This document shows, piece after piece, positions 33,535 to 41,368 of a stretch of 64,000 nucleotides of DNA. Source of the stretch: Aureliella helgolandensis (lineage in GTDB: Bacteria; Planctomycetota; Planctomycetia; Pirellulales; Pirellulaceae); the NCBI RefSeq assembly GCF_007752135.1, contig NZ_CP036298.1, positions 1,674,001-1,738,000 of the forward strand, read 5' to 3'. Position numbers and translations under genes: made by a program. The notes beneath the pieces are model-generated. The model worked only from the letters and a program-made list of their open reading frames with translations, ran no database searches and was not told the origin of the DNA. Position 1 is the stretch's first letter, and every line of letters starts with the position of its first letter.

Positions 33535-35370
33535 ATGCCCCCACCTGCCTTGCTCTCCCAACTCCAGCGGTTACAGAACTCCGCTGAGTTGGAGCGATTG
33601 CAACCAGATGCCGAGCTCTTGGACCTTTACATCGAGAGTGGGAGTCGCGAGGCGATCGAGAGATTAATCGAGCGCTATGCACCGATGGTGGCCAGCGTAT
33701 GCCGGCTGACCGTCTCCGATCCAACGAGTGCCGAAGATGCCTTTCAGGCAACCTTCCTGATCTTGTTGAAATCGGCCAAAAAGATCCGACGCCATGCGTC
33801 GGTTGGAGCATGGTTGCACGGTGTGGCCTACCGCACCGCCTGCCGCCTCCGAAAACCAGCTCGGGAGCCTGCCTCTAATCCAAGCGATACTGACGTGAGT
33901 GACTATTGTGATTCAACAGCCGAACCAATGACTCAGTTAGCTCGACGCATGGAGCTGGAAGCCCTCGACCGAGAGCTGGAGAGTTTGCCCGACAAGTTGC
34001 GTGAGCCGCTCGTTGAGCACTATTTGCTGGGCTTCACTGCCCCTCAAATTGCAGAGCGAATGGAGTTGAGCACCTCGGCGGTGGAGGGGCGACTCAAACG
34101 TGGCCGCCGGGTTCTCCGGCGACAACTTGCACGGCGGGGAATTAGCCTTTCCGTGCTGTTTGCGGGAAGCACACTTTTCCAACAGCAACTAAAAGCAGCC
34201 GAGGCCACACAGTGGACCGCCAACTTTGTCGAACAGTATCTTCCATCTGAAGGGGAAGGGTGGGAGCATGCCACGCATGATCCTACGCCCCCCTCGCACC
34301 TCTCTTCCCTAGTACGTGGAGAATTACAAATGTTTAGTAGCAGTACTCTTAAGATCGGCCTGTGCACTGGCCTCATGTTGGCCGCCGGTACTCTGGCCGT
34401 AGTGGCCGCAGATCGCCCCTTTGTCTGGAACTCCGATTCCGAGGGAAGTGCGAGCAGTGGCGACGCCACCGGTCCGCTAACGTTACCGGCCTTATCACCC
34501 GAGGCGGCGGTCGTGGCTCAATTCGGCCCGGCAGTCCAGCAAACGACTTCGACAGAGCAGCAAGCGACTCCAGCAGCTACTGTTAGCACGGTGGCTTCCA
34601 ACGCGAGTGCCGCCATTGCACCGGCAACCAACACACCCACTGCCGTGACCTGGGAGCGGGCCGACGGGAGTACTGCTGCTCCCAGTTGGCTGGCGGGAGG
34701 AACGGCCAGTACCCAAGCGATCGAACAGAATCGCCTCAAAATGGCGGAAATGGCTGATTGTAACTTCCGCGAGACGCCGCTTACTACTGTGTTGGATCAG
34801 CTCAGTGACCAATTGCGGATCCCTATCGATATTAACCAAACCGAACTCGCAGCGGTGGGTATCGACCCTGATTTTCCAATAACCCTTGAAGCCACCTGCT
34901 CCTTGCGGGAGGCATTGCGCCGCATTTCCACCCTCATCGACCCTCAGGAGTTGGCCTACCGAATCACCGAAAGCAATATTGAGGTGACGTCCCAAGATAA
35001 AGCAGCCATGAGCACCAACATGCGATTCTACGACTTGGCCTATGTCCTGCCTAATTCGGCCAATGCCATGTCGGTAGTCAACGCCATCGAAAGGTCAATT
35101 GCCAAAGATTCCTGGGAGCCGCAAGGCGGGATGAGCACCATTGCGGTGGTCGGTTCGATGATGATCGTCAATGCTCCCGATCAGACTCACCAGGCAATTG
35201 AAATCCTGCTCGTCAACTTGGCCAAAATGAATCCCGCCAACGCTTCTAAAGAAATTCCCTTTACCAATCCAATCTACGGTGGTGTGGGGGGCGCTGGTAT
35301 GGGAGGCATGGGCGGCGGCATGGGCGGCATGGGTGGCGGGATGGGCGGCATGGGTGGCGGGATGTTCTAA
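33535..35370 (+). CDS. ECF-type RNA polymerase sigma factor with membrane/STN-like C-terminal extension
   Basis: 611 residues from ATG 33535 (MPPPALLSQLQRLQNS). Residues ~25-200 are an ECF sigma-70: sigma2 (EAIERLIERYAPMVASVCRLTV...AEDAFQATFLILLKSAKKIRRHASVGAWLHGVAYRTACRLRK) and sigma4 (LESLPDKLREPLVEHYLLGFTAPQIAERMELSTSAVEGRLKRGRRVLRRQLARRG). One hydrophobic segment follows near 274-295 (LKIGLCTGLMLAAGTLAVVAA), then an Ala/Thr-rich linker and a ~170-residue domain with FRETPLTTVLDQLSDQLRIPIDIN, like secretin/TonB short N-terminal (STN) repeats, ending in a Met/Gly-rich tail. The order suggests sigma factor, anchor and sensing domain in one chain. Function beyond transcription control is inferred. 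Confidence 0.82.
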   Translation: MPPPALLSQLQRLQNSAELERLQPDAELLDLYIESGSREAIERLIERYAPMVASVCRLTVSDPTSAEDAFQATFLILLKSAKKIRRHASVGAWLHGVAYRTACRLRKPAREPASNPSDTDVSDYCDSTAEPMTQLARRMELEALDRELESLPDKLREPLVEHYLLGFTAPQIAERMELSTSAVEGRLKRGRRVLRRQLARRGISLSVLFAGSTLFQQQLKAAEATQWTANFVEQYLPSEGEGWEHATHDPTPPSHLSSLVRGELQMFSSSTLKIGLCTGLMLAAGTLAVVAADRPFVWNSDSEGSASSGDATGPLTLPALSPEAAVVAQFGPAVQQTTSTEQQATPAATVSTVASNASAAIAPATNTPTAVTWERADGSTAAPSWLAGGTASTQAIEQNRLKMAEMADCNFRETPLTTVLDQLSDQLRIPIDINQTELAAVGIDPDFPITLEATCSLREALRRISTLIDPQELAYRITESNIEVTSQDKAAMSTNMRFYDLAYVLPNSANAMSVVNAIERSIAKDSWEPQGGMSTIAVVGSMMIVNAPDQTHQAIEILLVNLAKMNPANASKEIPFTNPIYGGVGGAGMGGMGGGMGGMGGGMGGMGGGMF

Positions 35371-35469
35371 ATCCGCAGTCGATGAAACGCAGTTCGGTTG
35401 ATGAGCTCACCGCGAAAGGACCAGTTCAAAGATAGGCTGAATAAAAACGTGATGCACACCGAGTCGAGT

Positions 35470-35501
35470 AAGCCTGAAGTCGCGAGACTTCAGGCTTTTT
35501 T
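35470..35501 (+). terminator. intrinsic terminator of the ECF sigma gene
   Basis: Perfect stem AAGCCTGAAGTC / GACTTCAGGCTT with a 4-nt GCGA loop, followed by a T-run, about 100 bp after the sigma factor stop codon. Confidence 0.85.
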
Positions 35502-35587
35502 CGTGCAACTCATGAACCCGAAATCTGTCAGTGAGACTCCGCGTCCCCGGTTGCTAGTGCATGTGCCCGGAAATGCATGTGGTAACC

Positions 35588-35670
35588 GTTCACGACCTTC
35601 CTTATCCACTTACAATTTCAACCATTGCTTCAGGTTGGAGTGTAGGTCGCTGACAACGGCGAACAGTTTC
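35588..35670 (+). repeat. imperfect ~80-bp repeat, copy 1
   Basis: The segments CGACCTTCCTTATCCAC, TTCAACCATTGCTTCAGGTT and GCTGACAACGG recur in the same order, with small differences, at 35853-35931. Confidence 0.5.
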
Positions 35671-35852
35671 GAAGCATCCAGGCGGACGTTTTGACAGGAA
35701 GATGGGGGCAGGAAGATGAATTGCTCTGGCTATTTTCCTGCCAACATTTTCCTGCCAACATTTTCTCTGCTGCACTCGACTCGCCCCCATCCAAACTCAA
35801 CAGCGCGGAGTAATACTAAGCAAACTCAGCTCTGCGGAGCATTTAATCGGTC

Positions 35853-35931
35853 GGTCGCGACCTTCCTCATCCACCAGGCAGCTTCAACCGTTGCTTCAGG
35901 TTTGAGCTTAAGTTGCAGACAACCGTGGACG
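35853..35931 (+). repeat. imperfect ~80-bp repeat, copy 2
   Basis: The segments CGACCTTCCTCATCCAC, CTTCAACCGTTGCTTCAGGTT (shifted slightly) and GCAGACAACCG align with copy 1 at 35588-35670, suggesting a dispersed intergenic repeat family. Confidence 0.5.
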
Positions 35932-35947
35932 GTTACTGCATGTACCC

Positions 35948-36016
35948 GGAAAAAGGTGTCCGACACCAAAAGTGCAAAGCACCGGAAAGGCCGTTCGGGC
36001 TTTTGATGTCGGACAC
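35948..36016 (-). repeat. palindromic element with IS target duplication half
   Basis: Arms GTGTCCGACACCAAAAG (35956-35972) and CTTTTGATGTCGGACAC (36000-36016) form a 16-of-17-bp inverted repeat around ~27 nt. The right arm ends exactly at IS copy B, and its outer part would continue as CTTTTTCC. That missing part lies at 3398-3405 (as GGAAAAAG) on the far side of IS copy A. The element was therefore split by an IS insertion and later separated by inversion. Confidence 0.65.
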
Positions 36017-37544
36017 GAATGGCACTTAATCGGCGTAAGTCCTATGCCTCCCCGGGTTTGTATTCGCTTCTTGGCTTTTGCATCAGCTTGTATTTCTTCG
36101 GTCTTCGCTTGAGCACCCTGGGCTCGTAGCGGTCCGGTCGATTGCCAACTGCGTGTTGCAAGCAGCAGCGGTACAACACCGTGCATAATTCATCGGCGTT
36201 GCTGATTAGGCCTAGAACCGGAAGCATATCCGTCACCGTTGTCAGTGTTGACTTGAAACTGATATGCCAAGGTTGAACGTCGCCTTCGACGGCCGCTTCA
36301 GACATCACCCCGCGAATCAAATTGTAAGCCAACATGTGCGTCCGAATTTCGTTCCGCACTCGATGCGGCTTTTTACAGCGCAAGTGTTCCATCTGCATGA
36401 CCGTTTTCAAGCTCCGTAAATGAAGTTCTGCTTGCCACCTTCTACGGAACAGGGCCGCGATGTCCTCCCTCGTGTACTCCGTATCGTCCGACAGCGATGT
36501 GTGAACGATAATCTCGCGAGTGCGAAATCCGTTGTTCTCAACTCGGATACGGATCTCGCGAATGGTGATGAAGTCCGGGTACGTCTCGTACTCTTCAATG
36601 CTCATCCAGTCGGGACGAGCTGGCTTGTCGATTTGGATGGAGTGATCGTCTTTGCCGTAACGAATTCCAGTCCGAAAATCTGACTTGCGCAACTGGTGTT
36701 TGCGAACAACGACGTGTGCACCACGTTGAATCATCCTCGCCATCTCGAACCAACCCGCATAGGCGCGATCAGCTAGGAAAACATCGGTTTCTTCGATGAT
36801 TGCGTCGATCTGACGAAACAAACTTACTTCGTGAGTGAACTTACCTTTGTATCGGCCCATCGCCATGTCGAGCACAACGCCAGTCGACAACGCGAACAGT
36901 ACAACGACTCGCAAGATCGGAAATCCACAACCGGGTGCTTGACTACTAAGTTGCGGGTAGGCGGCTTGATTCTCCGACGTGTCTGCCATCGTGACGGTGG
37001 CACCATCGGCGGTGATCACGCGGTGCCCCAGCCATCGCCAATGGTCGGGACTGCTGTCTTCAATCGCAAGTCCGCTGGCCGTCACAAGACGTTGCATGGA
37101 TTGCTCGTCGATTTTGTCTCGAGCAATGCAGTAAGCACCGGTTTCGGCAGAGCAAGCAGTTTGGTTGTTGGCGACTCGATGGGTGATCAGCTTGGCGACC
37201 GCAGAGACGCAGCCGTGGTGGATGCTCATGACTTGCGAGAGGAAGACCCACAGCGTGACCGATGTGTTGTAAACTCTGGCCGAATCGAGAATGGCACTTG
37301 CATTGCCAAAGACTGACGCGATAGTCTCTTTGGAGATCAAGGCGGCGAAGTAAAGATCGCCGTGTTGGCGCGCATGTTGGACTCGACAGCGGAACGAATC
37401 AAACGGATGATGGCACACGGGGGCTTCCTTGCTTGGTGTGTTCGGGAGGTAAGATTACCCAAACTCATCGCAAGTGAAGCCCCCTGCTGTCAATCGAACT
37501 TAACTCTAGAAGCACCAGTACCTTAGGCCGATTAAGTGCCATTC
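36017..37544 (-). mobile_element. IS4-family-like insertion sequence, copy B
   Basis: 1528 bp, the same as copy A in inverted orientation, with identical transposase protein and matching terminal repeats (GAATGGCACTTAATCGGC at 36017, its complement ending at 37544). The flank at 37545-37555 reads GTGTCCGACAC before ABC-F coding sequence resumes. Confidence 0.92.
36042..37418 (-). CDS. IS4-family-like DDE transposase (copy B)
   Basis: 458 residues, identical to the protein of copy A, with the same GTG start and the DDE/YREK residues described there. It appears intact. Two identical copies in inverted orientation 31 kb apart are good substrates for homologous recombination, which inverts the DNA between them. 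Confidence 0.93.
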   Translation of the reverse strand: MCHHPFDSFRCRVQHARQHGDLYFAALISKETIASVFGNASAILDSARVYNTSVTLWVFLSQVMSIHHGCVSAVAKLITHRVANNQTACSAETGAYCIARDKIDEQSMQRLVTASGLAIEDSSPDHWRWLGHRVITADGATVTMADTSENQAAYPQLSSQAPGCGFPILRVVVLFALSTGVVLDMAMGRYKGKFTHEVSLFRQIDAIIEETDVFLADRAYAGWFEMARMIQRGAHVVVRKHQLRKSDFRTGIRYGKDDHSIQIDKPARPDWMSIEEYETYPDFITIREIRIRVENNGFRTREIIVHTSLSDDTEYTREDIAALFRRRWQAELHLRSLKTVMQMEHLRCKKPHRVRNEIRTHMLAYNLIRGVMSEAAVEGDVQPWHISFKSTLTTVTDMLPVLGLISNADELCTVLYRCCLQHAVGNRPDRYEPRVLKRRPKKYKLMQKPRSEYKPGEA

Positions 37545-38893
37545 GTGTCCGACACCTTTTTGGCGTTACTGATGCACTGGAAATCCTTCGCCGCGCGGAG
37601 GCGGGCGTGGGAACGGCTGAAGAGTTGTCGCAGGCGGATTGGACGCTGGAGGAGCGAATGGCAAGCATCCTCGGCCGAGTTGGCTTGCAGGCGGCTCCTA
37701 GTGCACGGCTCTGCACTTTGTCGGGTGGCCAGCGAACGCGGGCATACTTGGCCGCGGCAATCTTCGCGTCCCCTGATTTTCTAGTGTTGGACGAACCTAC
37801 CAACAATCTGGACCGTCGTGGACGGGACGACGTGATGCGTCTTCTGACAACTTGGCGGGCTGGAGCTATCGTTGCCAGTCACGACCGAGAATTGTTGGCG
37901 CAGATGGATGCAATCGTGGAGCTGACCTCCCTGGGAGCAACCCGCTATGGCGGGAATTGGACTCAGTATCGCCAGCGAAAGGAGGTCGAGTTGGAAGCCG
38001 CGCAGCACGATTTGGCTCATGCTGAAAAGCAGTTGGCTGAAATCAATCGCAAAACACAGCTCACTGCCGAACGAAAGCAACGTCGGGATGCTGCGGGAGT
38101 AAAGCAGCGATCGCGAGGTGATATGCCTCGGGTCTTACTGGGGATGAGGAAGAATCGGGCAGAAGGCAGTCAAGGCGAGAACGCGCGTTTGGCAGAACGT
38201 CAAAAATCCGAAGCATCTGAGTCACTTGCCTCTGCCCGGTCTCGCGTCGAAATCCTGCAGGACTTGTCTATGTCGCTTCCTTCAACAGGGCTGGCAAACG
38301 GCCGTGTCGTACTCGCGCTGGAGGGTGTTGCGGCAGGCTATGAGCCTGCTCGCCCGCTGATTCGCGATTTCTCACTCTCCTTGAGCGGTCCTGAACGCGT
38401 CTCCTTGGCGGGACCGAATGGAGCTGGAAAAACATCACTAATACGCTTGATTTCAGGTGAGTTAACTCCGTTCTGCGGGACGGTAAAGGTTTCGGTTGAA
38501 TTCGCGATGCTTGATCAGCGGGTGAGCTGTCTCGATCCAGAAACCTCGATCCTCGACAACTTTAAGCGACTGAATCCAAGTTCCAGTGAGAATGCTTGTC
38601 GTAGCACGCTTGCCAGTTTTCTCTTTCAGTCGGAGGCGGCGTTGCAGCGAGTTGGGACACTTAGCGGCGGTCAGCTGTTGCGAGCTGGTTTGGCTTGCAT
38701 CCTAGGTGGCTCAGAGCCACCCGCGTTGTTGATGCTCGACGAACCAACAAACCACCTGGACATCGCGTCAATCGAAGCCATTGAAAGAGGGCTGTCTGCC
38801 TACGACGGTGCGCTCCTGGTCATTAGCCACGATGAGACGTTTACGAAAAACGTGGGTATCCATCGAACCGTCGAGCTTACGGGCAATACGTAA
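37545..38893 (+). pseudogene. ABC-F ATPase, C-terminal fragment (split gene)
   Basis: After 10-11 foreign bases at the IS border (GTGTCCGACAC), the frame reads LFGVTDALEILRRAEAG and continues through the first ABC signature LSGGQRTRAYLAAAIF, Walker B FLVLDEPTNNLD, a linker with charged helices, and a full second ABC domain (GPNGAGKTSLIRLISGEL, LSGGQLLRAGLACIL, LLMLDEPTNHLDIASIEAIE). It is the rest of the gene whose start lies at 4945-5195 on the minus strand. The longest in-frame ORF starts at 37607 (428 codons) but lacks the first Walker A, so a functional product is unlikely. Confidence 0.9.
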
Positions 38894-38951
38894 GGAAGCG
38901 GCTGTAGAGATAGGACATCGAAAGGCGTCGCTTTGTGCATTGCGTGCATGG

Positions 38952-39161
38952 TCAGGCAGGAGGCTGGTCGCCATGTGAAACAATATTGCAGCTTTGAGTC
39001 TCTGGATCGTAGTGCAACTCTAGGCCACCGTCCTGCAACTGGCGCATCACTGTGGTGATTCTTGCTTCTTCGGGAGAGTGGTCTGTGCCATCACGCGTCA
39101 CGAATTCTTGGACAATGGCTCGCAACGCGATCGGCGAGAGGAGTGTATGAGATATTTGCAT
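38952..39161 (-). CDS. yheU: UPF0270 family protein (YheU-like)
   Basis: 69 residues: MQISHTLLSPIALRAIVQEFVTRDGTDHSPEEARITTVMRQLQDG..., which follows the YheU pattern (LSPxxLxxlIexFVxREGTDYGxxE...KVxxVxxQLxxGxxxxxxd). The family is small and of unknown function; in E. coli yheU lies close to the ABC-F gene yheS. Here it lies next to the ABC-F remnant, on the opposite strand. No other genes share the transcript. Confidence 0.8.
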   Translation of the reverse strand: MQISHTLLSPIALRAIVQEFVTRDGTDHSPEEARITTVMRQLQDGGLELHYDPETQSCNIVSHGDQPPA

Positions 39162-39561
39162 GCGTTCAGTCTACACTATTCGCGCACATCTGACCCCGGT
39201 CGCCTTCCATTGGTGATCATTGGATGGTCGGGGTTGTCTCGTGAGCTTGGCATGCCGCGTTCAATCGACCTTGCTTTGGAAGAGCATCGAGATGCGTCTG
39301 GGAACGCTGTGACGCGAGAACGTGGCTTCTTTTTCGGCGGCTTTTCATTCTGCCGATTCACCCGGCGTATTCGGGGACCACCGTGAGAGTTTCATTGAGC
39401 AGGGAGAGGCAACGTTGGCATTGCGCGAGTTTATTGCTTCGAAGTTGCATTCCCCTCGCCTTACTACCGACGAGATGCCCCAGGGCATTTCAGGCGTGTG
39501 TTTGATCGCATTGCAGACGGATGTGCATGGTAGGCAAGTCTCACAAACGCCGCTGGCTTAG
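39146..39561 (+). pseudogene. possible frameshifted hypothetical gene
   Basis: One frame starts at an ATG near 39147 (MRYLHAFSLHYSRTSDPGRL ... VTRERGFFFGG) and ends at 39386. A second frame from 39322 continues to 39561 (SFIEQGEATLALREFIASKL ... LIALQTDVHGRQVS). Both look somewhat protein-like, and their overlap suggests one gene with a frameshift near 39330-39380. No family is recognised, and it may be chance. The first frame overlaps the yheU start on the other strand. Confidence 0.25.
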
Positions 39562-39829
39562 ACCTCCTGCAAGTCTTCAGACGCGTCGGAGCAAGAAGTA
39601 CTCAGGTGTGCCGAAAAATACTTGAGTTTGGCGGATCCTCGCCAAAGTTAGGATGTGTTGCGAGGGGGGCATTCCGCTCAATCTGGCAATCTGCTTATAG
39701 TACGAAGTAAGAGATTTGGTAGGGGAAAGGACTTGCTGGGCCACTCTTCAGAGAACACTATCATGATTCACTACTCGGTTATAGCTTGTCCGCAGCTGGG
39801 CTTACGGAATCAGGCTGAATTCAGGCGAA

Positions 39830-40225
39830 ATGATGCGCAGCTTTCCTGAGACGCCCTTTGTGTTGCATGTTTTTGGCGAGCAAGATTTCGCCATGCGCTG
39901 GGAGGCTTGCAGTTTGGCCCTCACGATTTTTGCTTCACTGGATTCTGCCCGGACTTACTCCGAATCGATCCCGTTGGGAAAGTATCGCCGAGTAGAATTG
40001 GTGCATCTCTATCCCGCTTCATTGGTTATCGCCACAATGTTGCTCGCCAGAGAACGCCGTATAGAGATGGTCGTGATCGAACCTGCTCGGCCAACTGCCC
40101 AACCCATTCCGATCGGCCAAGTGATTCGGTATCTTCAGAAGAGACGCGCCTCACAGCTTCTTTCACACCCACCCAATGCCGTGCAATTCTTGGGGGCAGC
40201 TACTCAAACGCCGAACGTCTCATGA
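39830..40225 (+). CDS. hypothetical protein
   Basis: 131 residues, MMRSFPETPFVLHVFGEQDFAMRWEACSLALTIFASLDSARTYSES..., compact and soluble-looking with regular hydrophobic spacing (ELVHLYPASLVIATMLLARERRIEMVVIEPAR). AGGCGAAATG gives a modest ribosome binding site. No family recognised. It lies just outside the left border of the integrated element, so it is host DNA. Reality as a gene is likely but not certain. Confidence 0.45.
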   Translation: MMRSFPETPFVLHVFGEQDFAMRWEACSLALTIFASLDSARTYSESIPLGKYRRVELVHLYPASLVIATMLLARERRIEMVVIEPARPTAQPIPIGQVIRYLQKRRASQLLSHPPNAVQFLGAATQTPNVS

Positions 40226-40370
40226 AGCGGGGGGGAGGGGAATGCTGCGAAGACCTAGTTCCAAGGCAACTGCTCGCATCACTGGGGCAGGTGGCGCCGT
40301 GTGGCTTACGGCCATGGCCAAGCGCCACGACCCTAAATTCATCCTGGAACGGCAACAGAATTAAGGGAAA

Positions 40371-40417
40371 CAAGTAGCGGAGGAGGGATTCGAACCCCCG
40401 ACACGCGGATTATGATT
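40371..40417. repeat. attL: 47-bp copy of the tRNA-Met 3' part
   Basis: 47 bases starting CAAGTAGCGGAGGAGGGATT and ending ATTATGATT are identical to 49649-49695 inside and beside the intact tRNA-Met gene. Downstream the match breaks (TTCAAC instead of CCGCTG). This is the expected duplicated core after site-specific integration. Confidence 0.9.
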
Positions 40418-40581
40418 TCAACTTTTACAAGCTTCAAATTGCTGAAAAACCCTGCATTCCAAGCGTTTTCCATATTACCAGAGTGCAACACTGGTTGCAA
40501 TGATTGACAGTGAATCGCAGTAATTCGGTATTTGTCGGTATGGGGGATGGTACGGAACGCTGCACCCTGAGTTCCAACGAA

Positions 40582-40610
40582 AAAAGCTAGGCCAACTTGA
40601 CCCAGCTTTT
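40582..40610 (-). terminator. intrinsic terminator of the element's minus-strand transcript
   Basis: Stem AAAAGCT...AGCTTTT plus inner GG/CC pairs around CCAACTTG, with a T-run on the minus strand. It lies 66 bp after the stop codon of the last element gene (40677). Confidence 0.7.
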
Positions 40611-40650
40611 CGATTCAATGGTGCCAACTTGGCCCAATTGAATTTTGAGT

Positions 40651-40675
40651 CAATGTGGTCAACTTGACCACATTG
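40651..40675. promoter_or_regulatory. 25-bp near-perfect palindrome
   Basis: 12-bp arms CAATGTGGTCAA / TTGACCACATTG around a single C, right after the stop codon of the last element gene. The symmetry suits a dimeric DNA-binding protein. It could also strengthen transcript folding. Confidence 0.6.
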
Positions 40676-40676
40676 T

Positions 40677-41132
40677 CTATGCGTAGCAGAACGGTGAGCG
40701 GAAGAACTCCTCGAACGGCTTGAACTCCTCGGTGAGGACGTAGAACAACGTCACGTGACCATAGCCGCGGTTGAACGGGTCGTCGGCCTTACCGAGCTGC
40801 CACCAGCGAACTTTGTTAATCACGTGAACCCGCTCCATCCGTAGGCACCAATTGTTGATAGCCTGCCGGTCCTTGGTGACGAGGTAGGCGGCTGTAACGA
40901 GCTCATCGACGGGACCGCAATCCGCATAGGTGACATCCTGCCACGTTTCGGGGTGCGCTTCCTTGCAAGCTCGGCTCTCCAGGTCTGCCAGCTCCTGGGC
41001 GGAGACCGTGGGCATCTCAAAATCATCAGGATTGCGTTCTGCGGGGGCTGCGGCTTCACTTGGCTGGAATGTCACGATCGGCGCGAACGGGACGGTACAG
41101 AGAGACCTTAGAACGTGTCGTCGGCTTAGCAT
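40677..41132 (-). CDS. hypothetical protein with N-terminal signal-like sequence (element)
   Basis: 151 residues. MLSRRHVLRSLCTVPFAPIVTFQPSEAAA resembles a signal peptide with a twin-arginine-like SRRHVLR, though the hydrophobic core is short. The rest (SRACKEAHPETWQDVTYADCGPVDELVTAAYLVTKDRQAIN ... FEEFFRSPFCYA) has several Cys residues and no recognised family. It is the last gene of the element next to attL, and the position suggests an accessory (moron-like) gene. It is followed by a terminator. The intergenic gap to the next gene contains the palindrome array. Confidence 0.6.
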   Translation of the reverse strand: MLSRRHVLRSLCTVPFAPIVTFQPSEAAAPAERNPDDFEMPTVSAQELADLESRACKEAHPETWQDVTYADCGPVDELVTAAYLVTKDRQAINNWCLRMERVHVINKVRWWQLGKADDPFNRGYGHVTLFYVLTEEFKPFEEFFRSPFCYA

Positions 41133-41199
41133 TATCGGCTCCTTGTTAAGAAAGGATCCAAGCTAGGCGTGCCGGTGACACCTTTGGTCATTTTGAAAA

Positions 41200-41368
41200 G
41201 TAGAAGGCTCAATTGAGACTTCTACTCTGTCCTGGAACCAAGGCGCCAATTGGCACTTTGAAAGTAGAAAGGCCAATTGGCCCTTCTACTGAGGCTTTGA
41301 AGTCGGGTTTAAAGTCTCAATTGAGACTTTTTTCTAAGTTGGTTTTAATCCGCCAATTGGCGGTTTTT
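41200..41368. repeat. array of five CAATTG-centred palindromes
   Basis: Five inverted repeats share the centre CAATTG: 41200-41225 (GTAGAAG ... CTCAATTGAG ... CTTCTAC), 41245-41254 (GCCAATTGGC), 41263-41290 (AGTAGAA ... GGCCAATTGGCC ... TTCTACT), 41311-41330 (AAAGTCTCAATTGAGACTTT, then T-run) and 41350-41363 (CCGCCAATTGGCGG, then five T). The first and third share GTAGAA arms. The last lies inside the 3' end of the 66-aa ORF. Some may be terminators; the alternation of CTCAATTGAG and GCCAATTGGC types suggests protein binding. Confidence 0.75.

Larger units (their letters stand above)
35371..36016. other. intergenic region with repeats and terminator
   Basis: This stretch lies between the ECF sigma gene and IS copy B. 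It contains the sigma gene terminator, a pair of imperfect ~80-bp repeats and half of a palindromic element, listed separately. A 14-bp unit ATTTTCCTGCCAAC occurs twice in tandem near 35732-35760. No gene is supported. Confidence 0.5.
40418..40676. other. left end of the element: non-coding with symmetric sites
   Basis: No gene. It contains a 6-bp inverted repeat TGCAAC/GTTGCA (40484-40499), a terminator (40582-40610) and a palindrome (40651-40675). Such sites near an att end can be recombination-protein binding sites, but that is inference. Confidence 0.5.

Noticed and set aside
37607-38893. C-terminal ABC-F ORF as an intact gene
   Set aside because: It lacks the first Walker A, and the missing start is found at 4945-5195, so it is a fragment.
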